Shown here piece by piece: positions 1 to 5,981 of a stretch of DNA of 19,065 nt. A program made the position numbers and the translations under genes. Origin of the DNA: Candidatus Moraniibacteriota bacterium. GTDB lineage: Bacteria > Patescibacteriota > Minisyncoccia > Moranbacterales > GCA-2747515. The stretch covers positions 1 to 19,065 of the forward strand of contig JALVPE010000015.1 in assembly GCA_027031945.1 (NCBI GenBank). The letters are read 5' to 3'. Below the pieces are notes generated by a model, which saw only the letters and a list, made by a program, of their open reading frames with translations, was not told where the DNA came from and did not search any database. The first letter of the stretch is position 1. Each line of letters starts with the position of its first letter.

Positions 1-239
1 AGTCATTGTTATTATGCTTTCCATTATTGTCTTGAGTTAATTAATTAACTCAAGATAATATCATATTACTGACAAGTATGACATTTCTATTGAACACTAG
101 GTATGACATTATCACAGGTAACTAACAGTACATAGATTTATTTAAATAATGAATAAAAATATTGTTGTATTTAGCAAAGGTATCTTATAGGCATTTTATT
201 GATAAAGAAGTTTGTAAAGTGTTTGTCTAATAAAAATAT
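1..239. other. Gene-free AT-rich leader region
   Basis: No open reading frame with a plausible start and ribosome site is visible here. The stretch holds a perfect 24-base palindrome (31-54) and two copies of GTATGACATT (76-85 and 101-110) spaced 25 bases apart. The direct repeats could be remnants of a mobile-element end, but nothing else supports that. The rest is low-complexity A/T sequence. Confidence 0.5.
31..54. repeat. Perfect 24-bp palindrome
   Basis: CTTGAGTTAA followed by TTAA and its complement makes a perfect inverted repeat with no spacer. The pairing extends a few A/T bases outward with one mismatch. There is no clear T-run on either side, so it is not a textbook terminator. 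It may be the terminator of a gene outside the window or a dispersed repeat. Confidence 0.5.
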
Positions 240-298
240 TATTTGTGTAGTAGATAGATATGTTCATTCCATTATTGGATACAATGGACTTAACAGGT

Positions 299-350
299 AT
301 TTTTGGTACACTGAGAGTATATTTTAAAAAGCTTAGTGATATAAAGTTAA
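299..350 (+). repeat. Intergenic repeat module, copy A
   Basis: This segment contains TACACTGAGAGTATATTT followed by an A-rich stretch and TTAGTGATATAAAG. It matches, with few differences over about 50 bases, the segment at 6099-6150. Both copies lie on the + strand just upstream of a + strand gene start, so the module could be a promoter/leader or a transposable repeat. A related TTTGTGTAG motif precedes both copies (242-250 and about 6034-6042). Confidence 0.6.
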
Positions 351-357
351 ATTATTA

Positions 358-395
358 TAGCAACCAGGTCGCTAAGTCTAGCAACCTAGTTGCAT
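358..395. repeat. Hairpin repeat (GCAACCAGGTCG family), copy A
   Basis: The stem pairs GCAAC/GTTGC, AGGT/ACCT and GCTA/TAGC around an AGTC loop, with two mismatches. The same hairpin, nearly perfect, lies at 5281-5318, so this is a dispersed palindromic element. It ends immediately before the candidate start codons of the next gene and could affect translation of that mRNA. Confidence 0.6.
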
Positions 396-410
396 ATGTT
401 GCAATTAGAG

Positions 411-1379
411 ATGCACAAAAGAATAAGGAGAAAAAAAATCAAAAAATATTTTCGTGTGGGGATTATTGCAATTCTGGTTTTTGTACTTATTTGGTTTTTT
501 GTGGGAAAAGGGAAACATGAGTTTGTACGAAGTGAAAAGATAGAGCAAATTGTGGTAAACGATGATGGGTTTGAGCGGATTATAAAAGATGTGGATGCAA
601 AAAGTGTAGAGGATGTATTGATAAATGCTGGCATAGAATTGAAAGAAAAAGATAGAATTTTCCCTAGTAAAGATGTGCAAGTTTTTGCAAATGATATCAT
701 AACTATAACTCGCAATAAGACTTTGACAGTTAAGGTTGATAATGAAGAAAAAAAGTTTGATACTTATGGCGAAAAAATTGGAGAAATTTTGGCTAGAAAT
801 AATGTAGAGTTTGATGATAATGATATCGTGGTACCGGTTGCTGACACTGTTGTAAAGAATAATTTAATGGCGGAAGTAATAAAAGTAGAATTCAAAGAAG
901 AAACAGTTACAAAAAAGATTCCATTCAAAAAGATAGTAGAGGAGGATGGTGATATGAGTTTTCTTAAAAGCAAATTAAAACAAAAAGGGAAAGTTGGGCA
1001 AAGAAAGATAATATATAAAGTTGCATATCACAATGGTAAGGAAGTTGATAGAAATGTTGATAGGGAAGAAATCATAAAAGAACCGGTAGATGAAATAACT
1101 GTAAAGGGTACAAAAGTAAAATTGGGGAAAAAACACAAAGGAGCATGTTCTTGGTATTCACACACAGGAACACTTAGTGCTGCAAATCCATGGTTGCCAA
1201 AGGGCTCTTATGTAAAAGTTACAAATAAAGCAAATGGAAAATCTGTAATAGTTCAAATAAATGATAGAGGTCCATTTGTGCCGGGACGCATCATTGATTT
1301 GGATAAGGTTGCATTTCAAAAAATTGCACCACTGGGAGCAGGGGTAATTAATGTAAAGATGGAAGAAATTATTCCTTAG
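411..1379 (+). CDS. Membrane-anchored DUF348/G5/RlpA-like cell-wall protein
   Basis: From ATG 411 the protein is 322 residues. A basic N-terminus is followed by one membrane segment (about 16-32). Two DUF348-like repeats follow (about 50-150), then a G5-like segment (about 155-235, containing EETVTKKIPF and GKVGQRK). The C-terminus is an RlpA/double-psi beta-barrel-like domain (about 240-318) with INDRGPF and GRIIDL. In known proteins this combination (the YabE/Rpf and RlpA-like families) acts outside the cell on peptidoglycan. Here it would be tethered to the membrane with the catalytic-type domain outside. Start: TTG 390 and ATG 396 are also in frame, but 390 lies inside a hairpin repeat. 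No SD is visible for any of the three starts. A palindrome follows the stop. Domain assignment is from motif recognition; enzymatic activity is inferred. Confidence 0.85.
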   Translation: MHKRIRRKKIKKYFRVGIIAILVFVLIWFFVGKGKHEFVRSEKIEQIVVNDDGFERIIKDVDAKSVEDVLINAGIELKEKDRIFPSKDVQVFANDIITITRNKTLTVKVDNEEKKFDTYGEKIGEILARNNVEFDDNDIVVPVADTVVKNNLMAEVIKVEFKEETVTKKIPFKKIVEEDGDMSFLKSKLKQKGKVGQRKIIYKVAYHNGKEVDRNVDREEIIKEPVDEITVKGTKVKLGKKHKGACSWYSHTGTLSAANPWLPKGSYVKVTNKANGKSVIVQINDRGPFVPGRIIDLDKVAFQKIAPLGAGVINVKMEEIIP

Positions 1380-1400
1380 TATAGAGTACAAAAGACTTAT

Positions 1401-1435
1401 AAGGTCCAGCCTTCGGAATCCGAAGGCTGGACCTT
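1401..1435. repeat. Perfect hairpin (AGGTCCA family), possible bidirectional terminator
   Basis: Sixteen-base perfect arms (AAGGTCCAGCCTTCGG and its complement) enclose AAT. It sits between two convergent genes, so it may stop transcription from both sides, but no strong T-run follows on either strand. Its arm core AGGTCCARCCT recurs in the palindrome inside rnhB at 18492-18543, suggesting one family of palindromic elements. Confidence 0.7.
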
Positions 1436-1463
1436 GCTCATGTGCCTATGTCAAATATTATTT

Positions 1464-2060
1464 TTATAAAGATAGCGGAATATCTAATCCTAACTGCTTT
1501 AGTAAAAAAGTATAGAGAACAAATGTTATAGCAAAAAGGAATATCATTAAAATTGCGCGATGTTTATTTTTATGTGTATGGTATTTTTTTCTTTCATGAT
1601 GGTGTGTTTTATCCAAGAGTTCATCTCCAAATGTGATTGATAAAAATGTGCCCATAAAAGATAAAATAATAATAATCCAAAATGGAAATGGTTCGTTCAG
1701 TATATGTTTGAAAAGTGATAATAATGGAGTTTTTTCATATATTACAGGCGTAAAGAAATATGCGTAAGTATTTAAACCAATAGCAATAATCCATACGATA
1801 ATTTCTGATAGATACATGCGCATATTTGTGATGAGTCGTATGGGGAAATCAATTAAAAATCCGGCGTCGGCAATTGGCGTACAAAGCACAAAAAAAGACC
1901 AAGTCATCAAAGAGACAAAAAAACCTTGCTCTATACCATATTTATAAGTAATAAATAAAAAATATAACAAGAAGACTGATAAAATAAGAATAAATTTCTT
2001 AAGAGCATGCTTTTTTGTGGTATGTGTAAATATAGGATGTTTTGATAGATTCATTTTCAT
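1464..2060 (-). CDS. Polytopic membrane protein with His-rich loop, function unknown
   Basis: The 198-residue protein has about five to six hydrophobic segments (near 22-40, 47-66, 85-104, 123-142 and 168-188). A cytosol-like basic N-terminus comes first. Between the last two membrane segments lies a loop very rich in histidine and lysine (THHHERKKYHTHKNKHR, about 151-167). The segment CTPIADAGFLIDFPIRL (about 60-77) looks conserved, but I cannot name the family. The His-rich loop suggests metal binding, and the next unit is a divergently transcribed ArsR/permease operon, so a metal-related role is a guess worth noting. The start is the first ATG; a second is two codons on. No SD is visible. 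Confidence 0.75.
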   Translation of the reverse strand: MKMNLSKHPIFTHTTKKHALKKFILILSVFLLYFLFITYKYGIEQGFFVSLMTWSFFVLCTPIADAGFLIDFPIRLITNMRMYLSEIIVWIIAIGLNTYAYFFTPVIYEKTPLLSLFKHILNEPFPFWIIIILSFMGTFLSITFGDELLDKTHHHERKKYHTHKNKHRAILMIFLFAITFVLYTFLLKQLGLDIPLSL

Positions 2061-2118
2061 TTTTTTATGTAATATATCATATTATAACAAATTAAAAGTA
2101 AATAGACGAGGTTTATCA

Positions 2119-2147
2119 TTGACGTGATATATTCAATGTGATAACAT
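2119..2147 (+). promoter_or_regulatory. Promoter of the arsR operon
   Basis: TTGACG (2119-2124) and TAACAT (2142-2147) are separated by 17 bases, a good sigma70-type match. The -10 box lies inside the palindrome at 2141-2170, so a bound repressor would block polymerase. The start codon is about 30 bases from the -10 box with no SD, giving a very short leader. Confidence 0.6.
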
Positions 2148-2170
2148 ATCAATATAAATTGATATGTTAT
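2141..2170. promoter_or_regulatory. Palindromic operator of the ArsR-type repressor
   Basis: Perfect 13-base arms (ATAACATATCAAT and ATTGATATGTTAT) flank ATAA. The core ATCAAT-4-ATTGAT resembles known ArsR/SmtB operators, which are imperfect 12-2-12 palindromes near the start site. It covers the -10 box and ends seven bases before the arsR start, which fits autorepression. Confidence 0.7.
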
Positions 2171-2177
2171 TTTTATT

Positions 2178-2501
2178 ATGACAAAAGATATGACATGTTG
2201 TCACTCTTCTAAAATGTTAAAAAAAGATTTTGATAATATCGATAATTTTTTAGATGTTATTAGTGAAAAAAATCGTTTGCATATTTTGTGTTTACTTAGA
2301 GATGGGGAAAAATGTGTTTGTGATATTCATGAGTCAATCGGATTATCACAAAATTTGGCCTCACATCATTTAAGAGTTTTAAAAGAATTTGGATTGATAA
2401 AATCTCGTAGGGAAGGAAGAAAAATATTATATACTACAAACAAAAAAAATATGAATCAATATATTAATTTACTAAATAATTTTTTAACTAAAAATATATG
2501 A
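2178..2501 (+). CDS. ArsR/SmtB-family metal-responsive repressor
   Basis: This 107-residue winged-helix repressor has the family layout: a helical dimer region, then CVCDI (about 46-50) at the start of the recognition region, SQNLASHHLRVLKEFGLI (about 57-74) as the DNA-binding helix, and RREGRKILYT as the wing. The CVCD cysteines match the site where ArsR and CadC proteins bind As(III), Sb(III) or Cd(II). Two more cysteines and a histidine (C7, C8, H9) near the N-terminus could complete a metal site, as in CadC. It overlaps the next gene by four bases (ATGA), so the two are translationally coupled. A palindromic operator lies directly upstream. Two in-frame ATGs (M1, M5) are possible starts. 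Confidence 0.9.
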   Translation: MTKDMTCCHSSKMLKKDFDNIDNFLDVISEKNRLHILCLLRDGEKCVCDIHESIGLSQNLASHHLRVLKEFGLIKSRREGRKILYTTNKKNMNQYINLLNNFLTKNI

Positions 2502-2737
2502 AAATAGAAGTTTTGGGTTCAGGGTGTCCATCATGCAAAAATTTGTTTGATACAGTAAATCGTATTATAGAAGAAAATCACATTGATGCAGATGTAGAAT
2601 ATGTTACTGATATTTCTCGCATTGTAGAGTTGGGTGTGATGAGTAGTCCGGTGTTGGTTATTGATGATGAAGTTATCTTTGCAGGTGCAGTGCCTGAACA
2701 TAAAGAATTAGAAGAAATTATTGTAAATAAAAAATAA
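2498..2737 (+). CDS. Small thioredoxin-like redox protein (CPSC motif)
   Basis: The 79-residue protein begins MKIEVLGSGCPSCKN, with the CxxC redox motif at C10/C13. A later SPVLVIDDE stretch supplies the cis-proline loop of the thioredoxin fold. It matches the small Thioredoxin_3 or 'redox-active disulfide protein 2' type, much shorter than classical thioredoxin (about 105 residues). Genes of this type commonly sit beside ArsP-type permeases and ArsR repressors, exactly as here. It could reduce or hand over a metalloid or organometal, or keep the permease cysteines reduced; this role is inferred. Its start overlaps the arsR stop and the permease gene begins 15 bases downstream. Confidence 0.88.
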   Translation: MKIEVLGSGCPSCKNLFDTVNRIIEENHIDADVEYVTDISRIVELGVMSSPVLVIDDEVIFAGAVPEHKELEEIIVNKK

Positions 2738-2752
2738 TTATTTAAAACAATT

Positions 2753-3730
2753 ATGGACATATTTTATCCACTGGAAGCATTTGCAAATTGGGTTACTTTT
2801 GTACTTTTGGGTATTGAACAGGGTATGCAATTGGGTAATGCAGTACAATTTTTTATTTATGATACATCAAAAATATTTGTATTGCTTATTATCATTACTC
2901 ATTTAATGAGCATATTGCAATATTATTTTCCAGTTGAAAAATTAAGAGATTTTTTGGTAAAAAATAAGCTTTATGGAATTGATTATTTTTTTGCCAGTGT
3001 TTTTGGTTCCATTACGCCTTTTTGTTCTTGCTCTTCAATCCCACTTTTTATAGGATTTTTGGAGGCTCGTATTCCTTTGGGAGTTACTTTTGCATTTATG
3101 ATTACCTCACCGCTTATAAATGAGGTAGCACTTGCACTCATGATAGGGAGTTTTGGATGGCAAGTGATGGTGGTATATGTTATTGCGGGTATTGCTATTG
3201 GTATGGTAGGTGGATTTGTGTTGGGTAAATTGAATATGGAGAAATATGTAGAAGATTTTGTGTGGAAAGTACATGCTCAAAAAAAGGCAAATGGAGAACT
3301 GAAAAAAGAGCCACTCAAAAAAGTTTTTCCACAACTTTCAAAAGAAGCTTTTGGCATAATCAAAAAAATAGGTTGGTATGTAGTATTTGGGGTTGCGGTA
3401 GGAGCAATGATTCATGGGTTTGTGCCAGATGAATTTTTTGGTAAATTTTTAGAAAGTGCGGGAGTTTGGGGTGTGCCACTTTCAGTAATCTTAGCTGTGC
3501 CAATGTACGCAAACGCCAGTGGTGCAATACCTGTTATAGAGGCACTGGTCGCAAAAGGTGTACCAATTGGTACTGCGCTAGCATTTATGATGGCGATTGT
3601 AGGACTATCATTGCCAGAGGCAATGATTTTGAAAAAAGTATTAAAATGGCAACTTTTAGCAATATTTTTTGGAGTTGTGACGGTGGGAATTATCTTTATT
3701 GGTTATCTTTTGAACATATTTTTTGCTTAA
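2753..3730 (+). CDS. ArsP/DUF318-family permease
   Basis: The 325-residue integral membrane protein has about eight to ten hydrophobic segments. The signature TPFCSCSSIPLFIGFLE (about residues 86-102) followed by SPLINEVAL is typical of the ArsP_1 (formerly DUF318) permeases. A second, related half contains PMYANASGAIPVIEAL, suggesting an internal duplication. Members such as Campylobacter ArsP export trivalent organoarsenicals through conserved cysteines, but many relatives have no known substrate. The upstream ArsR-type repressor and CxxC protein point to metal or metalloid export. The central loop (about 165-200) is charged and likely cytosolic. No terminator is evident after the stop; the promoter of the next gene begins about 40 bases later. 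Confidence 0.88.
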   Translation: MDIFYPLEAFANWVTFVLLGIEQGMQLGNAVQFFIYDTSKIFVLLIIITHLMSILQYYFPVEKLRDFLVKNKLYGIDYFFASVFGSITPFCSCSSIPLFIGFLEARIPLGVTFAFMITSPLINEVALALMIGSFGWQVMVVYVIAGIAIGMVGGFVLGKLNMEKYVEDFVWKVHAQKKANGELKKEPLKKVFPQLSKEAFGIIKKIGWYVVFGVAVGAMIHGFVPDEFFGKFLESAGVWGVPLSVILAVPMYANASGAIPVIEALVAKGVPIGTALAFMMAIVGLSLPEAMILKKVLKWQLLAIFFGVVTVGIIFIGYLLNIFFA

Positions 3731-3771
3731 AATGTAAATAGACTTTTGGAATTATCAAACTTTTCATAAAC

Positions 3772-3803
3772 TTGACTTTCGGTTTAGTTTGCTATGGTAT
3801 AAT
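3772..3803 (+). promoter_or_regulatory. Promoter of the guanine deaminase gene
   Basis: TATAAT (3798-3803) is preceded by TGG, an extended -10 element. TTGACT lies at 3772-3777 but at 20 bases, longer than ideal, so recognition probably depends on the extended -10. The leader to ATG 3849 is about 40 bases and has no SD. Confidence 0.55.
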
Positions 3804-3848
3804 TTATTTAGTGTTAATATAAACTTCATAAAAAATAATATAAAAAGT

Positions 3849-4316
3849 ATGAAAGAAAAATTTATGCAAAGAGCGATTGAATTGTCACGTTTAGGTATGA
3901 CAAATGATGAGGGTGGTCCATTTGGTGCTGTGGTGGTGCGTGGTGATGAAGTAATAGCTGAAGGCAATAACAAAGTAACATCTGAGAATGACCCAACAAT
4001 GCACGCTGAAGTGACCGCTATTAGAAATGCCTGTAAAAGTTTGGGAACTTTTGATTTGAGTGGTTGTGAAATATATACAAGTTGTGAGCCATGCCTGATG
4101 TGTCTGGGAGCAATTTACTGGGCAAGACTAGACAAAATTTACTATGCGAACACAAAAGAAGATGCAGCTGAAATTGGTTTTGATGATAAATTTATTTACG
4201 AAGAATTAGATCTGCCAAAAGAAAAAAGAAAACTAAAAATGGAGCAATTACTACACACCGAAGCAAAAAAGGTTTTCAAAGAATGGGAGGAAAAAGAGGA
4301 AAGGATTAAATACTAA
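3849..4316 (+). CDS. guaD: Guanine deaminase, cytidine-deaminase fold
   Basis: Starting at ATG 3849 the protein is 155 residues, close to Bacillus subtilis GuaD (156). It carries the zinc site HAE (52-54) and CEPCLMC (79-85), with E54 as the proton shuttle. GGPFGAVVV, TSENDPTMHAEVTAIR, SCEPCLMCLGAIYWAR and DAAEIGFDDKFIYEE follow GuaD closely along the whole length, including the C-terminal region that closes the active site in GuaD. The reaction is guanine to xanthine plus ammonia, in purine salvage or catabolism in the cytosol. TadA, the tRNA-Ile adenosine deaminase, is the alternative, but the FIYEE tail favours GuaD. An upstream in-frame extension to 3789 overlaps the promoter and was not used. 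A strong palindrome follows the stop. Confidence 0.88.
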   Translation: MKEKFMQRAIELSRLGMTNDEGGPFGAVVVRGDEVIAEGNNKVTSENDPTMHAEVTAIRNACKSLGTFDLSGCEIYTSCEPCLMCLGAIYWARLDKIYYANTKEDAAEIGFDDKFIYEELDLPKEKRKLKMEQLLHTEAKKVFKEWEEKEERIKY

Positions 4317-4332
4317 AGAATTATCGATGAAC

Positions 4333-4368
4333 ATACCATTGAACATACCATGGTATGTTCAATGGTAT
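4333..4368. terminator. 36-bp perfect palindrome, likely bidirectional terminator
   Basis: Eighteen-base arms (ATACCATTGAACATACCA and its complement) meet with no spacer at 4350/4351. It lies between convergent genes ending at 4316 and 4391. A T-rich run follows on the + strand. The left arm itself contains two copies of TGAACATACCAT, so the palindrome may have grown by duplication. Confidence 0.7.
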
Positions 4369-4390
4369 TTTAATTTTTGAAGAACAAAAA

Positions 4391-5200
4391 CTAATCTTTG
4401 ATGCAACGCACAGAATATCCAGAGATACTTGTATTTGCTCCACGGAAGATGCCTGTTTTATTTGATCTTAAGTCACGACCAAGTGGATAACCATCTTCTT
4501 GTGTAGATGACAAAAATCTAGCCAAAGAATCGCGATAATAGTATTTTCCAGTATCAGCGCGATATCCTGCTAACATAGCATCGAAGCCACTTGTGCCGCC
4601 AATTTTGATTTGTGTGCCCTGGTCTTCACCACGCCAACCTTGATTATCTATGTCTTCTTGCGCCATACAAAGAGATGCTTCAAGATTTTTCCAGTCATTG
4701 TCAGTTGGGATGTGCCAACCTGATGGGCAAATGCCTTGCGCACCTTCTTTATCACTATATTGCATAGCTTCATCTTTGCTATAAAGTGCTCCGCCAACTG
4801 CACAGTTTGTTTCATTGTCTTGATAACACCATTTTTCTATTTTATTATTGTCGGAAGGATCTGCCATTGTACCGATGTTGAGATTTTCTTTAAGCCATTC
4901 TTGTGAATTTATGGCTACAATGTTATAAGTTGTGTCACCATGTTTTATTGTCCCAGCGTCATGTCCAACAGCAGGGGTGCAATCACTGGATTTCTGATCC
5001 AATGATTGCTTATCAACTTGTTCTTTTTCCACTTCTGAATTTTGAGGTAATTCTTGAGTTTGTTCTGTTTTAGCAACGGATTGGCTATTTGAATTATCAA
5101 CTTCTGAAATATTATGATTATTTGGTTTATATATTAAAAATACTCCGACGATTATCAACAATATTACAATTGTTATTAATATAAGTTTAGTTTTGTCCAT
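4391..5200 (-). CDS. Membrane-anchored FISUMP-domain protein
   Basis: The 269-residue protein starts with one hydrophobic anchor (about 5-23). A low-complexity linker rich in S, N, Q, E and K follows (about 28-75). The rest is a domain with the hallmarks of the 'Fibrobacter succinogenes major paralogous domain' (FISUMP): WLKENLNIGT, WCYQDNETNC, GALYSKDEAM, GICPSGWHIPTDNDW, SGFDAMLAGYR, FLSSTQ and a final GYSVRCIKD. The domain is found in exported surface proteins of several phyla; its biochemical role is not established. Paired cysteines suggest disulfides outside the cell. Topology is anchor inside, domain outside. The start at 5200 has no SD; a TATAAT box lies about 20 bases upstream. Confidence 0.87.
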   Translation of the reverse strand: MDKTKLILITIVILLIIVGVFLIYKPNNHNISEVDNSNSQSVAKTEQTQELPQNSEVEKEQVDKQSLDQKSSDCTPAVGHDAGTIKHGDTTYNIVAINSQEWLKENLNIGTMADPSDNNKIEKWCYQDNETNCAVGGALYSKDEAMQYSDKEGAQGICPSGWHIPTDNDWKNLEASLCMAQEDIDNQGWRGEDQGTQIKIGGTSGFDAMLAGYRADTGKYYYRDSLARFLSSTQEDGYPLGRDLRSNKTGIFRGANTSISGYSVRCIKD

Positions 5201-5221
5201 ATTATTATTTATAGTGGCAAT

Positions 5222-5283
5222 TATATTAATATATTATCATGAGGGAGTTGAAGGAACAAGCTGAAAATAGTATTTTTGTGTAG
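5222..5283. repeat. Repeat module with - strand promoter-like box, copy 1
   Basis: ATATTATCATGA followed by GTTGAAG, GAAAATA and TTTTTGTGTAG recurs in the same order at 5982-6042. Read on the - strand, both copies carry CATGATAATATA then TATAAT. In this copy the box could serve the FISUMP gene starting at 5200. Confidence 0.55.
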
Positions 5284-5318
5284 CAACCAGGTCGTTAAGC
5301 CTAGCGACCTGGTTGCTA
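5281..5318. repeat. Hairpin repeat (GCAACCAGGTCG family), copy B
   Basis: TAGCAACCAGGTCGTTA (5281-5297) pairs with 5302-5318 around AGCC, 17 base pairs with a single T-G wobble. TATTTTATT follows on the + strand, so it could terminate transcription. It is a cleaner copy of the hairpin at 358-395. Confidence 0.7.
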
Positions 5319-5379
5319 TTTTATTGTTGAGTTGCGTTTTGGAGATAAATTTGCTAGGCTGAGTTTAATCTGAGTAGCT

Positions 5380-5425
5380 ACTGGCAAAAACTACTCGCGT
5401 GCAAGAGCACAAGATTTTTGCTAGT
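5380..5425. ncRNA. Candidate stem-loop element
   Basis: ACTGGCAAAAA (5380-5390) pairs with TTTTTGCTAGT (5415-5425), eleven pairs with one G-T wobble. Inside it, GTGC-AAGA-GCAC (5399-5410) forms a second hairpin. A nested stem of this kind in gene-free DNA suggests a small structured RNA or a leader element. Strand and boundaries are unknown. Confidence 0.3.
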
Positions 5426-5630
5426 CACTAGTTGAAGTAATCTAGTAGCGATGAGCGAACGATTGTAAAAAATATTACCTTCACATGCAATTTAAAGCAT
5501 GAAGCTAAAAGCTTGCTAGTGGCTTTTCATTTTGAATAATAATTTTTTGAAAATATTGTCTTGTATAGCAATTTTAGATAAGTGAATTTGTTAAGGCCTG
5601 GTAGAATTCATTGTTATGTTAGAAAATAGA

Positions 5631-5852
5631 GAATGATACCAGTGTACCATTCTCATAATTGTGAGATGAGATCCAATGTCTCTTTCCCTGGGCACTCTCA
5701 CGTGCCAAAGACTTTTGTCTTTCCACTGTTTACCCGCTGGGTCGGAGCCGTATTCTCCTCCTCGTGGGGTCAGCTTGGTCTGGTCACTTGTGAGGGAACA
5801 GTGGCAATTCCTCGTAACAGGAAATCAGGGTGCGTTATGTGAACCTGATTTT
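5631..5852. ncRNA. Candidate multi-hairpin structured RNA of unknown class
   Basis: At least six hairpins are packed into about 220 bases: 5631-5652 (GAATGATAC with GTACCATTC, one mismatch), 5691-5706 (GGCAC/GTGCC), 5707-5722 (AAAGAC-TTTT-GTCTTT), an 8-bp closing stem CCACTGTT (5723-5730) with AACAGTGG (5797-5804) around a 66-base interior, 5808-5823 (TTCCT/AGGAA) and 5822-5851 (AAATCAGG/CCTGATTT followed by TT). The last resembles a + strand terminator. The segment is clearly more GC-rich than its surroundings. Overlapping reading frames exist but have no SD and unprotein-like composition. I compared it by eye with RNase P RNA, tmRNA, SRP RNA, 6S RNA, 5S rRNA and TPP riboswitch signatures and saw no match. 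The strand is uncertain. Confidence 0.4.
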
Positions 5853-5906
5853 GTATCCTATGCTGATATTTATATATCAACAAGCAACATACCATGATAG
5901 CGCCAA

Positions 5907-5933
5907 TTATACGGAAATTTTTATGCTAATCAT
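5907..5933 (-). CDS. Possible 8-codon leader peptide with strong SD
   Basis: On the - strand an AAAGGAGGT site (5949-5941) stands eight bases before ATG 5933, which opens MISIKISV and then stops. A second ATG at 5939 is too close to the SD. A TATAAT box lies upstream (5977-5972). The frame is followed by the hairpin-rich segment 5631-5852, so it could be a leader peptide, the broken start of a lost gene, or chance. Confidence 0.25.
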   Translation of the reverse strand: MISIKISV

Positions 5934-5981
5934 AGGCATTACCTCCTTTTGTTTGAATTGTTGTAATAACGATTATACTAG

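Noticed and set aside
76..110. Direct repeats of GTATGACATT as an insertion-sequence end or a CRISPR unit
   Set aside because: There are only two short copies, with no transposase, terminal inverted repeat or regular spacers.
260..520. 86-residue + strand reading frame overlapping the cell-wall protein gene
   Set aside because: It overlaps the start of a clear gene in another frame, covers a repeat module and a hairpin, has no SD, and its composition is not protein-like.
3789..3848. Longer N-terminus for guanine deaminase
   Set aside because: It begins upstream of the TATAAT box, so it would not be transcribed; the start at 3849 matches GuaD length.
5740..5752. GAGCCGTAT resembling group II intron domain V
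   Set aside because: The rest of domain V does not follow and there is no intron-encoded protein.
5822..5860. GAACCTGATTTTG resembling the 3' part of a TPP riboswitch
   Set aside because: The conserved CTGAGA half is missing upstream, and there is no thiamine gene downstream.
5633..5897. Two overlapping + strand frames of 69 and 73 residues in the hairpin cluster
   Set aside because: They overlap in different frames, have no SD, and consist largely of palindromic DNA with odd amino-acid composition.
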